Shown here piece by piece: positions 16,053 through 24,275 of a stretch of DNA of 64,000 bases (its first letter is position 1; each line of letters begins with the position of its first letter). Source of the DNA: Arthrobacter sp. ov407 (lineage in GTDB: Bacteria; Actinomycetota; Actinomycetes; Actinomycetales; Micrococcaceae); the NCBI RefSeq assembly GCF_900102895.1, contig NZ_FNGD01000010.1, forward strand, positions 120,801 to 184,800, read 5' to 3'. Both the position numbers and the translations under genes were made by a program. The notes under the pieces are model-generated. The model ran no database searches. It was not told the origin of the DNA and saw only the letters and a program-made list of their open reading frames with translations.

Positions 16053-16934
16053 CTAGCGTGCCGCGGGCCGGTACGCCAGGATTTCAGCGAGTTCGGCCAG
16101 CCGGTGCGCGCGGGCGGATTCGGCAGGCGTGAACGGCTCGTCGGGCCGGGAAAATGTGATGGGCCCGTGCCACGCCGTAGGAATTTTCAGCACCGTCCCG
16201 TCCCCGCCCGCCGGGGGCGGCACCCCGGCGCTGCCGGCGGCCGGTCCCGGGATGATCCGTGCCCGCAGCAGTTCCGCGACGGCAAGCGGCAGCTCCTCCG
16301 GGCTGGCGGCGATCCGGGCGGCCAGGCTCAGCGCGCCGGTTTGCCCGTCGGCCATTGCCAGGGCGGTGGTTGGCCAGACGTGCGGATCCGCTCCGCCGCC
16401 CGCCCGCAGCGCCCGGAGCAGCTCGGCTTCGCGGACTTCGCCCGGTGCCGAGAGCACGAACTCGTCCAGCACGCCGCCGGCCACGGGGTGAACATGAATG
16501 CTGAGGATGTTCGTGTTCAGCCCGGCCAGGGCCTGCGTCAGATTCTGCAGCGACCCAGGCTTGTCTTTCAGGACGGTCCGCGCCCGCCACAGGGCAGGCG
16601 CGGAGACGAGCCGTTTGCGGTGGCGCAGGGCCGGAGCATGCAGCCAGCCCCTGAGCATCCGGGCCGCCGAGGGTTCGGCCACCCAGATCACCAGGATGGT
16701 TGCGGTCATGGTCAGAACGAGGACCTTGGCCACGTACGGCAGATGTGTTTCCACCACCGCCGCGTGCACCAGAAGTTCGATCGGAAGCATCACGGCGACA
16801 TTGGCCAGGGTCAGCCGCGCCTTGGTCGGTTCAGGCATCTGGCCGCACACTTCGCAGCTCAACTCGGAGGCGGCCGGGGACTGGGTTTTGACTGGGGTTC
16901 TGGCAGGGTTTTTGCCTGCGGCGGTGCGCGTCAT
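16053..16934 (-). CDS. ACT-domain membrane protein
   Basis: 293 residues from the ATG at 16934. A hydrophilic N-terminus with two cysteines (CEVCGQ) precedes two hydrophobic segments (LANVAVMLPIELLVHAAVV and VAKVLVLTMTATILVIWVA). An ACT-like fold follows at about 145-215 (VLKDKPGSLQNLTQALAGLN, then ILSIHVHPV) with a probable second half to the C-terminus. ACT domains bind small ligands, often amino acids, so a membrane-tethered sensor is plausible. That role is inference. The frame stays open far upstream but only through GC-rich repeat sequence. Confidence 0.75.
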   Translation of the reverse strand: MTRTAAGKNPARTPVKTQSPAASELSCEVCGQMPEPTKARLTLANVAVMLPIELLVHAAVVETHLPYVAKVLVLTMTATILVIWVAEPSAARMLRGWLHAPALRHRKRLVSAPALWRARTVLKDKPGSLQNLTQALAGLNTNILSIHVHPVAGGVLDEFVLSAPGEVREAELLRALRAGGGADPHVWPTTALAMADGQTGALSLAARIAASPEELPLAVAELLRARIIPGPAAGSAGVPPPAGGDGTVLKIPTAWHGPITFSRPDEPFTPAESARAHRLAELAEILAYRPAAR

Positions 16935-16990
16935 GTTCCCATGATTCCGGCCCGCTGTTTCGGCCGGGTTGCCGCCGGGTGACGGTTTCG

Positions 16991-17026
16991 GACCGGGACC
17001 GGGACCGGGACCGGGACCGGGACAGG
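16991..17026. repeat. GACCGG hexanucleotide tandem repeat
   Basis: Five perfect GACCGG units (16991-17020) and a sixth with one change (GACAGG) lie between two minus-strand genes. It would be read as Gly-Pro repeats in an open minus frame, but no start context supports translation. Confidence 0.9.
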
Positions 17027-17035
17027 AGAGGCTCG

Positions 17036-17629
17036 CTACAGGGCCGGTCGGTCCTCCGAACTGCGTTGCAGCAGGTGGCGGTGCGCGTAGAGGTCCCGGA
17101 GCAGGGCGACCTCGGCCAGGTGATGGATCATCTCGCGGTTGATGTGCAGGACCAGGGCTGCCAAGGGGGCATCGGCGAACGGGCCTTCGGACGGACCGCA
17201 TGGCGCGCCCAATCCCGCGTCGTGGAGGTCCTTCACGCCCTGGATCCATCGGGCGTAATAGTCGTCCAGCTGAGCCAGTGCCAGGGCCGCCGTGCCCGGG
17301 TAGGCGAAGTTCTGGTAATCCACTGCCGGACCGCCAAAGTGCGATGCCGTGCGCGCGCCCAGCACGCCGACCAGAATGTGGCACAGGCGCCAAGCAATAG
17401 TCGTCACCGGAGCCGGAACGGGCTCCGGGTAGCTGAAATCAATGGTGAAGTCACCCGTACCCGGCGCGGCCGGGGACGTTGAGGCGTCCCTGCGGCGGAC
17501 ATTCCAGCCCGGAACCGGCTCCCAAAAGTACTCGTGGTCAGTCAACCCGTCCAGCCTCGGGCGGGCCTGATTGGCAAAATGCCAGTCCAATTGGTCCACC
17601 AGCTCGTGGTTCCAGTGAACATCCGGCAT
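17036..17629 (-). CDS. DinB/maleylpyruvate isomerase-fold protein
   Basis: 197 residues from the ATG at 17629, which has CGAGGAGGAACCCC upstream. The pattern LVDQLDWHF at the N-terminus, IAWRLCHILVGVLG in the middle and VLHINREMIHHLAEVALLRD near the end gives the spaced His residues of the DinB four-helix metal-binding fold. Members of this superfamily include thiol-dependent S-transferases; the reaction here is unknown. It lies 102 bp upstream of the ACT-domain gene in the same orientation, across the hexamer repeat. Confidence 0.8.
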   Translation of the reverse strand: MPDVHWNHELVDQLDWHFANQARPRLDGLTDHEYFWEPVPGWNVRRRDASTSPAAPGTGDFTIDFSYPEPVPAPVTTIAWRLCHILVGVLGARTASHFGGPAVDYQNFAYPGTAALALAQLDDYYARWIQGVKDLHDAGLGAPCGPSEGPFADAPLAALVLHINREMIHHLAEVALLRDLYAHRHLLQRSSEDRPAL

Positions 17630-17736
17630 GGGGGTTCCTCCTCGGCGTCCAGGCTCGAGCGGCGGGCGTGTGTACATCAAAGTACTCCGGACCTCCCGCC
17701 CGCCATAGAGCCGGCAAAAATCGATGACAAGCACCC

Positions 17737-17771
17737 TTGACAGGGCTAGGCGACAACTCCAAGATAGAGCC
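17737..17771 (+). promoter_or_regulatory. Leaderless promoter of the membrane protein/XRE pair
   Basis: A consensus -35 TTGACA (17737-17742) and a CAAGAT -10 (17760-17765) are spaced by exactly 17 bases, and the ATG of the next gene begins 6 bases after the -10. No Shine-Dalgarno is present. This is the clearest promoter in the window. Confidence 0.65.
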
Positions 17772-18188
17772 ATGACAAACAAACTTGACAGCAAGGATCG
17801 TAGCGAGGGCGACCGCGAGAAGTCCCGCGCGTATCAACGCGAATTTTGGCCGGGGATACTCGCCTACGGGGTGGTGCTCATCGGCGTGCTGGTGTGGGGT
17901 GACCTGGACGGCGATAGTCCGTGGCGATTCCTCTGGGCGGTCCTGCCGGTGATTCCAGCGTTGTGGATCGTGCGGGCCGTTCTGCGCCATGTGCGGCGGA
18001 TTGACGACTACCAGCGGCTGCTCCTGCTGCAGGCGCTCGGGGGAGGGTTCGCCGTCGCCATGATTGCTTCGGTGACGCTGGCCTTCCTGGAGATTGCCGG
18101 GCTCAGCATTCAGGGAGTCGGGTGGATCATTTACGGTGCGGGGATGCTTGGTTGGATTATCTCCGGCGCGGTCGTTGGAAGACGATGA
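17772..18188 (+). CDS. Membrane protein paired with an XRE regulator
   Basis: 138 residues from the ATG at 17772. The N-terminal 25 are charged (KLDSKDRSEGDREKSRAYQR), then come four predicted membrane spans (LAYGVVLIGVLVWG, FLWAVLPVIPALWIVRAVL, GGGFAVAMIASVTLAFLEIAG, WIIYGAGMLGWIISGAVV). The gene overlaps the following HTH gene by ATGA. Membrane protein plus short XRE repressor pairs of this kind are common and often autoregulated, but the membrane partner's role is unknown. Confidence 0.82.
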   Translation: MTNKLDSKDRSEGDREKSRAYQREFWPGILAYGVVLIGVLVWGDLDGDSPWRFLWAVLPVIPALWIVRAVLRHVRRIDDYQRLLLLQALGGGFAVAMIASVTLAFLEIAGLSIQGVGWIIYGAGMLGWIISGAVVGRR

Positions 18189-18406
18189 AAAACGGGCTCA
18201 AGACACTGCGGGAGGACCGTGGCTGGACCCAGGGTGCACTCGCCGACCGGCTCGGGGTCTCACGGCAGACCGTAAACGCCCTGGAAACGGGCCGCTACGA
18301 CCCCGCTTTGCCCCTGGCTTTCCGTATCGCCCGGCTTTTCGGTCAACCTATTGAGTCCATCTTTACCCCACCCGAGGATCAAGGCGTCCAAGAGTTTGAA
18401 GCCTAA
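18185..18406 (+). CDS. Short XRE-family HTH transcriptional regulator
   Basis: 73 residues, essentially only a Cro/cI-type HTH: LKTLREDRGWTQGALADRLG, then VSRQTVNALETGRYDP, ending with the LFGQPIESIF helix typical of YozG-like regulators. Its start overlaps the upstream membrane-protein stop (ATGA). Its stop overlaps the convergent mscL stop by three bases. Confidence 0.9.
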   Translation: MKNGLKTLREDRGWTQGALADRLGVSRQTVNALETGRYDPALPLAFRIARLFGQPIESIFTPPEDQGVQEFEA

Positions 18407-18897
18407 CGGCGGCCTGAAAGGCCGGCAGGTTCGGCCGGCTGTGCCTTCCCATCCGGGTGCTCCCCGGCGCCGGCGCGGTTGGCGTCGGATTCCGGACCGG
18501 CCAGATTGGCCAGCAGGTCGCGGATCTCGGCCAGCAGCGCGGTGTCGGCCGGGATCGGTTTCTCCTCGGGCTCGGCTGCCTTGATCCGGTTCTTGACCAT
18601 GCGGTTGATCCGGTTCATGGGGGCCACGAAGATGAAGTACACCACCGCGGCGGTGATGAGGAAGGTCAGGAAGGCCGTCACCACGGCGCCGATGTTGACG
18701 AAGGTCTTGTCGTTGCCCGGCCACACGTAGAAGCCCAGGCCGTGGGTCTCGACCCCGCCGGCGGCAGCCAGGATCGGGTTGACGACGTTTGCGGTGAAGG
18801 CACTGACCAGGGCCGTGAAGGCGGTGCCGACCACGACGGCAATGGACAGTTCGATCACGTTGCCGCGCAGGATGAAATCCTTGAATCCTTTGAGCAT
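18403..18897 (-). CDS. mscL: Large-conductance mechanosensitive channel
   Basis: 164 residues. The N-terminus MLKGFKDFILRGNVIELSIA and the first membrane helix VVVGTAFTALVSAFTANVV are diagnostic of MscL. A second helix lies at AVVTAFLTFLITAAVVYFIF. The pentameric channel opens under hypo-osmotic membrane tension. The C-terminal tail after KNRIKAAEPEEKP is longer than usual, acidic and Pro/Gly-rich, as in other actinobacteria. CCGGAGGTTCCCCC precedes the ATG. Confidence 0.95.
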   Translation of the reverse strand: MLKGFKDFILRGNVIELSIAVVVGTAFTALVSAFTANVVNPILAAAGGVETHGLGFYVWPGNDKTFVNIGAVVTAFLTFLITAAVVYFIFVAPMNRINRMVKNRIKAAEPEEKPIPADTALLAEIRDLLANLAGPESDANRAGAGEHPDGKAQPAEPAGLSGRR

Positions 18898-19126
18898 GGG
18901 GGAACCTCCGGTGTGCGTTGCTGGCTTGATTCAACCGATAGACGCTACCACTTCGCGGCGCGTCCGGCAGATCCCGATCAACGGATTCCGATGCCGCCGC
19001 CGCGCCGTTCCGGCGTAAACTCCGTCTTGGATGCCAGCGCCGCCGTCGTAATCCTCCGGCTGCAAGGAAAGGCGTCCGACTCGTGAGAACCGCCCATGAA
19101 AACTTCTTCGCTGTGAGGCCGCTGCT
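18898..19126. other. Intergenic region between mscL and the FUSC gene
   Basis: 229 bases separating divergent genes. No gene, repeat or clear promoter hexamers were found; short open frames here lack start-site support. Confidence 0.5.
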
Positions 19127-20221
19127 GTGAAGTTGTTCGCCGAGATGTTCACCATCGCACCGGGCAACAAGGACCACCAGGTTGCCTTCCGCTGTGCCGT
19201 GGGGGTCTTTGTTCCGCTGATCACGCTGGTGCTGCTGGACCGCCTGGATCTGGCAATCTTCGCTTCCTTCGGCGCCTTCACCGGGATCTACGGCCGCAAT
19301 GAGCCGCACGCCAGGCGACTGACCTTGCAGGTGAGGGGCGGCGGGCTGATGCTGCTGGTGATGTTCCTGGCCGCCCTCACCGCGCGGGTGGACGCTCTGG
19401 CCGGGCTGTCGGCTGCCGGCACCACTTGGGTCCTGGTGGTGGCCACCACCGTGATCGCGTGGGGCTGCTCCCTGGTTGTCGCGTGGTGGCGCCTGCGTCC
19501 CTCCGGCTCCCTGTTCCATATCTTCGCGTTCGCGGCCATCGCGTCGATCCCCAACCAGCCGCCGCTGTGGCAGGCCATGCTGGTGGCGGTGCTCACGGTC
19601 GCTTTCTCCCTGATGCTCGGTCAGTCCTCGCGCGTGGCACGGAGCCGCCGGACCCCGTGGGTGAACCCGAGACCGGAGGGACTCACGCCGGACGAGAAGC
19701 GCGCCGCGTGGCACGAAAGCGCGGGCTACCTCGTGGCGGCAGGCGTGGCGGGAACGCTGGGTACCCTGGCCGGGGAATGGCTTGGAATCGGCCACAATTA
19801 CTGGGCGATGGTGGCCGCCGTCGTTCCGCTCGTGGGTCACACCACCCGGCACCGCGTCAGCCGCGGTCTGCAACGAATTGCGGGTACCGCTTTGGGGTTG
19901 GTGCTGCTCGCCGGAATCCTGCTCCTGCGGCCGACGCCCTGGCAGACGGTGTTGGTGATTGCCGCGTGCCAGTTCGGCGCCGAGATGTTCATCGCGCGCC
20001 AGTACATGCTGGCGCAGGTCTTCGTCACGCCGCTGGCCCTGACCTCCACGCTCCTCGTGGCGCCCGTGCCGCCCGGCCTCCTGCTCCGCGACAGAATCGT
20101 GGAGACCATCATCGGCGCCGCCGTCGGCATCGCCGTCGTGCTGGCGCCCGGCGCGAGGCGCCGCGTCAGGGGCCGCGTCAGGGGCCGCCGCGGTACGGCG
20201 GCCCCAAGGCGCATCTCCTAG
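19127..20221 (+). CDS. FUSC-family inner membrane protein
   Basis: 364 residues from a GTG preceded by GAGGCCGCTGCT. There are two sets of hydrophobic helices, the first at 25-160 and the second at 205-345, separated by a soluble linker rich in Arg/Pro. YGRNEPHARR after the first helices and GHNYWAMVAAVVPLVG in the second half are typical of FUSC (fusaric-acid-resistance-like) proteins, often linked to aromatic carboxylate efflux. It precedes the pob module, so a role in exporting aromatic acids is possible but not shown. The C-terminal tail has a short duplicated RVRGRVRGRRG. Confidence 0.82.
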   Translation: MKLFAEMFTIAPGNKDHQVAFRCAVGVFVPLITLVLLDRLDLAIFASFGAFTGIYGRNEPHARRLTLQVRGGGLMLLVMFLAALTARVDALAGLSAAGTTWVLVVATTVIAWGCSLVVAWWRLRPSGSLFHIFAFAAIASIPNQPPLWQAMLVAVLTVAFSLMLGQSSRVARSRRTPWVNPRPEGLTPDEKRAAWHESAGYLVAAGVAGTLGTLAGEWLGIGHNYWAMVAAVVPLVGHTTRHRVSRGLQRIAGTALGLVLLAGILLLRPTPWQTVLVIAACQFGAEMFIARQYMLAQVFVTPLALTSTLLVAPVPPGLLLRDRIVETIIGAAVGIAVVLAPGARRRVRGRVRGRRGTAAPRRIS

Positions 20222-20231
20222 TTCCTGACGC

Positions 20232-21560
20232 CTAGGCGTGCCCGACGCCGGCGCCGGTGCGGGACACTGCCGCCACAGTCTGCGGGACGAAGGCGAGGGC
20301 GATGACCGCCAGGACTGCGGCGGCGGCGAAAACGTAGAAACCCCACGGGTAGGCGATGCCGGCGGCGACCAGCGCGCCGGTGACGGCCGGGCCCAAAATG
20401 GCTCCCAACCTGCCCACGCCGGCGGCGAAGCCCAGGGCGGTGCCGCGGAGCCGGACCGGGAAGAGCTGGCTGACCCAGGCGTAGACCAGGACCTGGGAGC
20501 TGAAGACGAACACGCCGGTGACAAAGACGGCGGCATAGAGCACGACTTCGTTCTGGATCTGGATGCTGAGTGCGGTGAGGAACACGGCGGAGAGGCCAAA
20601 CCAAAGCAAGACGATCTTCTTGGTGCCGTGCCGGTCTGCCAGGACCCCGGCGATCAGCAGGCCCACCACGGCGCCCACGTTCAGGACCAGGAGCAGGGCG
20701 AGGCCGGCGTTCAGGCTGTAGCCGGCGGAGGCCATGAGCTGGGGCAGCCAGGTGTTCAGGCCGTAGACCAGCAGCAGCCCCATGAAGGATGCCACGGCGA
20801 CGCCGGCTGCGATCAGCGGGTAGGGCTTGCGGCCCAGATCCCGGAAGCTGGCGCGTTCTTCCGCCGGTGCGGCCACGGGCGCGGCTTCCGCCGCAGCCAC
20901 TGCTCTGTTATGGGTGGCCGCCGGGGCGCCGGCCGATGAGATGCCCGCCGGGGACTTGGCGGGTGCGGGGATGTGGATGACCGGCGGCAGGGTCTCCGGA
21001 AGCTTGAACCACAGGAAGGGGACCAGGGCAAGGCCGGCCAGGCCGCCCACCACGAACATGGTCCGCCAGCTCGGAATCACCATGAGGGCCAGGAACGCCG
21101 TGGCCACGGCGCCGACGTGGTATCCGGTCATGGTCCGGGTGGTGGACTTTCCGGCCGTTCCGGCGGGCGCGTAGTCGTTCATGTACGCCAGAGCGGCGGG
21201 CAGGCAGGCGCCCAGGCCGAGGCCGGCGAGCAGCCGGAACGTGCTGAACCATGCCACGTTCGGTGCGAACACGACGGCGATCGTAAAGATGGAGAACCAC
21301 GTCACGCAGGCCACCAGCAGGTTGCGCCGGCCGAGGCGGTCCGAGAGCGGGGCGATGAAGAGCGCGCCGAGCCCCACGCCCACCAGGGAGATGGTCGCGG
21401 CGAACGTTGCCCCGACTGCGTCGAAGCCAAGTTCCTGCGACTTGATGAGGGTCGGAATGACAGTACCGAGCACGACCAGGTCAAAGCCGTCCAGCACCAT
21501 GGCCAGCCAGCAGAGCCACACGGGCCACCGTGATTTGTTACCCAATGACGACATTGACAT
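20232..21560 (-). CDS. pcaK: AAHS-family aromatic acid:H+ symporter (PcaK-like MFS)
   Basis: 442 residues, 12 predicted spans. The DGFDLVVLGTVIP segment in helix 1 is the defining motif of aromatic acid:H+ symporters such as PcaK and BenK, and the RxGR loop is SDRLGRRNLL. The central cytoplasmic loop (residues ~195-245) is long and Ala/Pro-rich. It likely imports 4-hydroxybenzoate or protocatechuate. GAGGTAACA precedes the ATG. It diverges from the IclR regulator and pobA. Confidence 0.88.
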   Translation of the reverse strand: MSMSSLGNKSRWPVWLCWLAMVLDGFDLVVLGTVIPTLIKSQELGFDAVGATFAATISLVGVGLGALFIAPLSDRLGRRNLLVACVTWFSIFTIAVVFAPNVAWFSTFRLLAGLGLGACLPAALAYMNDYAPAGTAGKSTTRTMTGYHVGAVATAFLALMVIPSWRTMFVVGGLAGLALVPFLWFKLPETLPPVIHIPAPAKSPAGISSAGAPAATHNRAVAAAEAAPVAAPAEERASFRDLGRKPYPLIAAGVAVASFMGLLLVYGLNTWLPQLMASAGYSLNAGLALLLVLNVGAVVGLLIAGVLADRHGTKKIVLLWFGLSAVFLTALSIQIQNEVVLYAAVFVTGVFVFSSQVLVYAWVSQLFPVRLRGTALGFAAGVGRLGAILGPAVTGALVAAGIAYPWGFYVFAAAAVLAVIALAFVPQTVAAVSRTGAGVGHA

Positions 21561-21626
21561 TGTTACCTCAGCGCTAGTATTTACGTGATTTCGTGTGCCC
21601 GCCCGTGACGGCCGGACCTTCCTGCT

Positions 21627-21681
21627 GTGAGAGTTCTATCACTCCAGGGTGTTGCGTGGGACACTAAAAACCATTCAATGG
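21627..21681. promoter_or_regulatory. Divergent pcaK/IclR control region with palindromes
   Basis: The 131-bp gap holds GTGA-N8-TCAC (21627-21642), GTGT-N8-ACAC (around 21650-21665) and the perfect 11-bp palindrome CCATTCAATGG (21671-21681), the last directly upstream of the GGAGGGG ribosome site of the IclR gene. They are candidate operator sites for autoregulation; which one binds the regulator is unknown. Confidence 0.4.
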
Positions 21682-21691
21682 AAGGAGGGGC

Positions 21692-22471
21692 GTGGCCAAT
21701 TCGAACTCCGGCGATTCGGTGGTGGACCGGATCCTGCGGCTGATTGCCGCCTTCCCGGAGGGTGTCACGGCTCTGCAGCTCTCGGAGCTTGCAGCGCGGG
21801 CGGACCTCCCGCTGACCACCGCGCACAGGCTCGTCCGGCAACTGGCCGGGCACGGCCTGCTCGAAGTCGGTCCCGGCGGCTCCGTCAGCCTGGGCCTGCG
21901 GCTCTGGGAGCTCGCCAACCGCAGTTCCCCCACGCTTGAGCTCCGCCAGGCCGCCCTGCCGTTCATGGAGGACATCCAGCAGGTGCTGAACCAAAACGTG
22001 AACCTCGCCGTGCTGGACGGCCGGGAAGCGCTCTTTGTGGAGCGGTTGTCCCGTCGCGGCTCCGTCGCCAACCGGGCGCAGGTGGCCGGCCGGATGCCCG
22101 TGCACGTATCCTCCGCCGGACTGGTGCTCATGGCCAACCAGCCCCGCGCCGTCCAAGCCGAGTACCTCGAAGAATTCAGCGATCCGACCGGGCGGCTGGC
22201 CCCCGAGGACCTCCGCGCCCTCCTTGGCGAAGCTGCCCATCAGGGCTATGCGCAGCTGGCCGGCGTCGTAGACGCAGACACGTGGGGGATCGCCGTGCCC
22301 GTGCTGGACCACAGGAAGCGCGCCGTGGCGGCCCTCGGCGTCGTCGTCCCCCTTCGCGAAGTGCGCCTGCAGGCGCTCGTTCCCGCCCTCCAGACCGCGG
22401 CCCGCGGAATCGGGCGGCGGCTCGGCGAGCCCCGCGAGGGCTCCGCATTCCATTCAGCGGAATCCATGTAA
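21692..22471 (+). CDS. IclR-family regulator (PobR-like, 4-hydroxybenzoate module)
   Basis: 259 residues from a GTG with GGAGGGG just upstream. The HTH lies at about 8-65 (VVDRILRLIAAFPEGVTALQ, then DLPLTTAHRLVRQLAGHGLL), followed by the ligand domain (GRMPVHVSSAGLVLMANQP, then DADTWGIAVPVLD). It sits between pcaK and pobA and is the third IclR protein in the window, one per aromatic module. Regulation of pobA and pcaK is inferred from position. Confidence 0.88.
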   Translation: MANSNSGDSVVDRILRLIAAFPEGVTALQLSELAARADLPLTTAHRLVRQLAGHGLLEVGPGGSVSLGLRLWELANRSSPTLELRQAALPFMEDIQQVLNQNVNLAVLDGREALFVERLSRRGSVANRAQVAGRMPVHVSSAGLVLMANQPRAVQAEYLEEFSDPTGRLAPEDLRALLGEAAHQGYAQLAGVVDADTWGIAVPVLDHRKRAVAALGVVVPLREVRLQALVPALQTAARGIGRRLGEPREGSAFHSAESM

Positions 22472-22562
22472 CGCGCATCACGCCTCGGGGAGCACACTGT
22501 TAGCCGGAGTCGAAAACGGCCCCGGCCTGACCGCCCGGACCCCGCAACGAAGCGAGACACAC

Positions 22563-23753
22563 ATGGCACAGCGAAAAGTCATCACCACCCAGGTAGCGAT
22601 CATGGGTGCCGGCCCGGCCGGGCTCATGCTGTCCCACCTGCTGGCCAAGGCCGGCATCGAATCCACCGTCCTCGAGATCCGCAGCCATCAGGAGATCTCA
22701 GAGACGGTCCGCGCCGGCATCCTGGAGCACGGCTCGGTCAACATGCTCGTAGACAGCGGCGTCTCCGACCGCGTGCTGCGCGACGGCGACCGCCATGACG
22801 GGATCGAACTGCGCTTCAACGGCGAAAGCCACCGGATCGACTTTCAGGACCTCGTCGGGGAATCGGTCTGGCTCTACCCGCAGACGGACGTGTTCCTGGA
22901 CCTCTCCGCCAGCCGGAAGGCCGACGGCGGGGACGTCCGGTACGCCGTCACGGACACTACCATCCACGACATCGAAGCCAGACCGAAGGTCTGGTTTACG
23001 GATGCGGACGGCGTCGAATACGAACTCCAGGCCGACTTCATCGCCGGCGCGGACGGTTCGCGCAGCCTCTGCCGCTTCCAGATTCCCGAGGCGCACCGCA
23101 AGCGGTACTTCCACGAATACCCTTTCGCCTGGTTCGGCATCCTGGCCGAGGCGCCGCGCAGCTCCGACGAGCTGATCTACGCCAACTCGGAGAACGGCTT
23201 CGCCCTGATCAGCCAGCGCACCGAGACGGTCCAGCGGATGTACTTCCAGTGCGACCCCAAGGAGGACGTCAACAACTGGGATGAGGGCCGCATCTGGGAC
23301 GCCTTCCGCAGCCGCGTCAACGGCAACGGCTTCGAGGTCAAGGAGGGGCCCGTGATCGACAAGACGGTCCTGAAGTTCCGCAGCTTTGTCCACGCCCCCA
23401 TGCGGCACGGCAACCTGTTCCTCGCCGGAGACGCCGCGCACACGGTGCCGCCCACCGGGGCCAAGGGCCTGAACCTGGCGCTGAATGACGTCAAGGTCCT
23501 CTTCGAGGGCTTCGACAGCTTCTACTCCACTGGTTCCACCGCGGTCCTGGATGCCTACAGCGACCGCGCACTGAACAGGGTGTGGAAGGCCCAGCAGTTC
23601 TCCTACTGGATGACCTCCATGCTGCACACCGCCGCGGACGCGGACGACTTCTCCCGCGCCCGCCAGCTCGGCGAGCTTCAGTCCGTGGTGTCCTCCCGCC
23701 ACGGCCGCGCCTACCTCGCGGAGGCCTACACCGGCTGGCCGGGAGCCCGCTAG
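22563..23753 (+). CDS. pobA: 4-hydroxybenzoate 3-monooxygenase
   Basis: 396 residues, class A flavoprotein hydroxylase. The FAD Rossmann motif is MGAGPAGLMLSHLLAKAG, the second motif is FIAGADGSRSLCR (about 158-170), and the third is LFLAGDAAHTVPPTGAKGLN (about 281-300). RAGILEHGSV near residue 45 is characteristic of PobA. It hydroxylates 4-hydroxybenzoate to protocatechuate, feeding the pca run at 6087-13016. The ribosome site is weak (AGCGAG). Confidence 0.95.
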   Translation: MAQRKVITTQVAIMGAGPAGLMLSHLLAKAGIESTVLEIRSHQEISETVRAGILEHGSVNMLVDSGVSDRVLRDGDRHDGIELRFNGESHRIDFQDLVGESVWLYPQTDVFLDLSASRKADGGDVRYAVTDTTIHDIEARPKVWFTDADGVEYELQADFIAGADGSRSLCRFQIPEAHRKRYFHEYPFAWFGILAEAPRSSDELIYANSENGFALISQRTETVQRMYFQCDPKEDVNNWDEGRIWDAFRSRVNGNGFEVKEGPVIDKTVLKFRSFVHAPMRHGNLFLAGDAAHTVPPTGAKGLNLALNDVKVLFEGFDSFYSTGSTAVLDAYSDRALNRVWKAQQFSYWMTSMLHTAADADDFSRARQLGELQSVVSSRHGRAYLAEAYTGWPGAR

Positions 23754-23882
23754 AGCTCTGCCAGCAGCCCTGCCCTATGTACACCTTCGGGGTGCATATT
23801 TCCGTCGACACTTACCGGGGCCAGGACTAGCCTTGAACCGTCCCAGCATGGCCCGACAAGGATGACGGAGAGGTGTCCGATC

Positions 23883-24275
23883 ATGGGAACCGCAGAGAAT
23901 GTTGAACTGGTCCGGCGGGGGTACACGGCCTTCAACGCAGGGGATATGGCGAGCCTCAGCGAGTTGTTCGCGGAGGACTCAGTCTGGTACGCCGCCGGAA
24001 GCGGCGTGCTGTCCGGGACCAAACAGGGGCGGGACGCTATCCTGAGCTACTTCGGTGAGCTCGGTGCCCGCTCCCAGGGTTCCTTCCAGGCGGACGTCAA
24101 GGACGTCATCGGCGGGGAAAACTACACGGTGGGGATCCAGCAATCCCGGGCAGAAGGCAACGGCAAGAAAATGGACCTCGCCACCGTCATCACGTTTGTG
24201 GTCCGCGACGGAAAGATCACGGAGGGCCGCGAGTTCTTCGAGGACACGGCCAAGGCAGACGATTTCTGGACCTGA
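23883..24275 (+). CDS. NTF2-like (SnoaL-type) fold protein
   Basis: 130 residues from the ATG at 23883, with GGAGAGG 9-13 bases upstream; an in-frame ATG at 23862 is possible. The pattern NVELVRRGYTAFNAGDMASL, then LFAEDSVWYAAGSGVLSGT and VVRDGKITEGREFF is typical of SnoaL-like proteins, a fold used by isomerases, hydratases and accessory proteins. A TAGCCT box (23829-23834) may be its -10. The stop codon overlaps the CTG that appears to start the downstream monooxygenase. Confidence 0.82.
   Translation: MGTAENVELVRRGYTAFNAGDMASLSELFAEDSVWYAAGSGVLSGTKQGRDAILSYFGELGARSQGSFQADVKDVIGGENYTVGIQQSRAEGNGKKMDLATVITFVVRDGKITEGREFFEDTAKADDFWT

Noticed and set aside
16053..17393. Long version (446 residues) of the ACT-domain protein
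   Set aside because: The extra N-terminus is Gly/Pro-rich, passes through the GACCGG array and is antisense-overlapping the DinB-like gene; the ATG at 16934 is the plausible start.
18260..20599. 779-residue minus-strand open frame spanning mscL, FUSC and part of pcaK
   Set aside because: It crosses three real genes in different frames and its product is Arg/Gly/Ala-rich without motifs.
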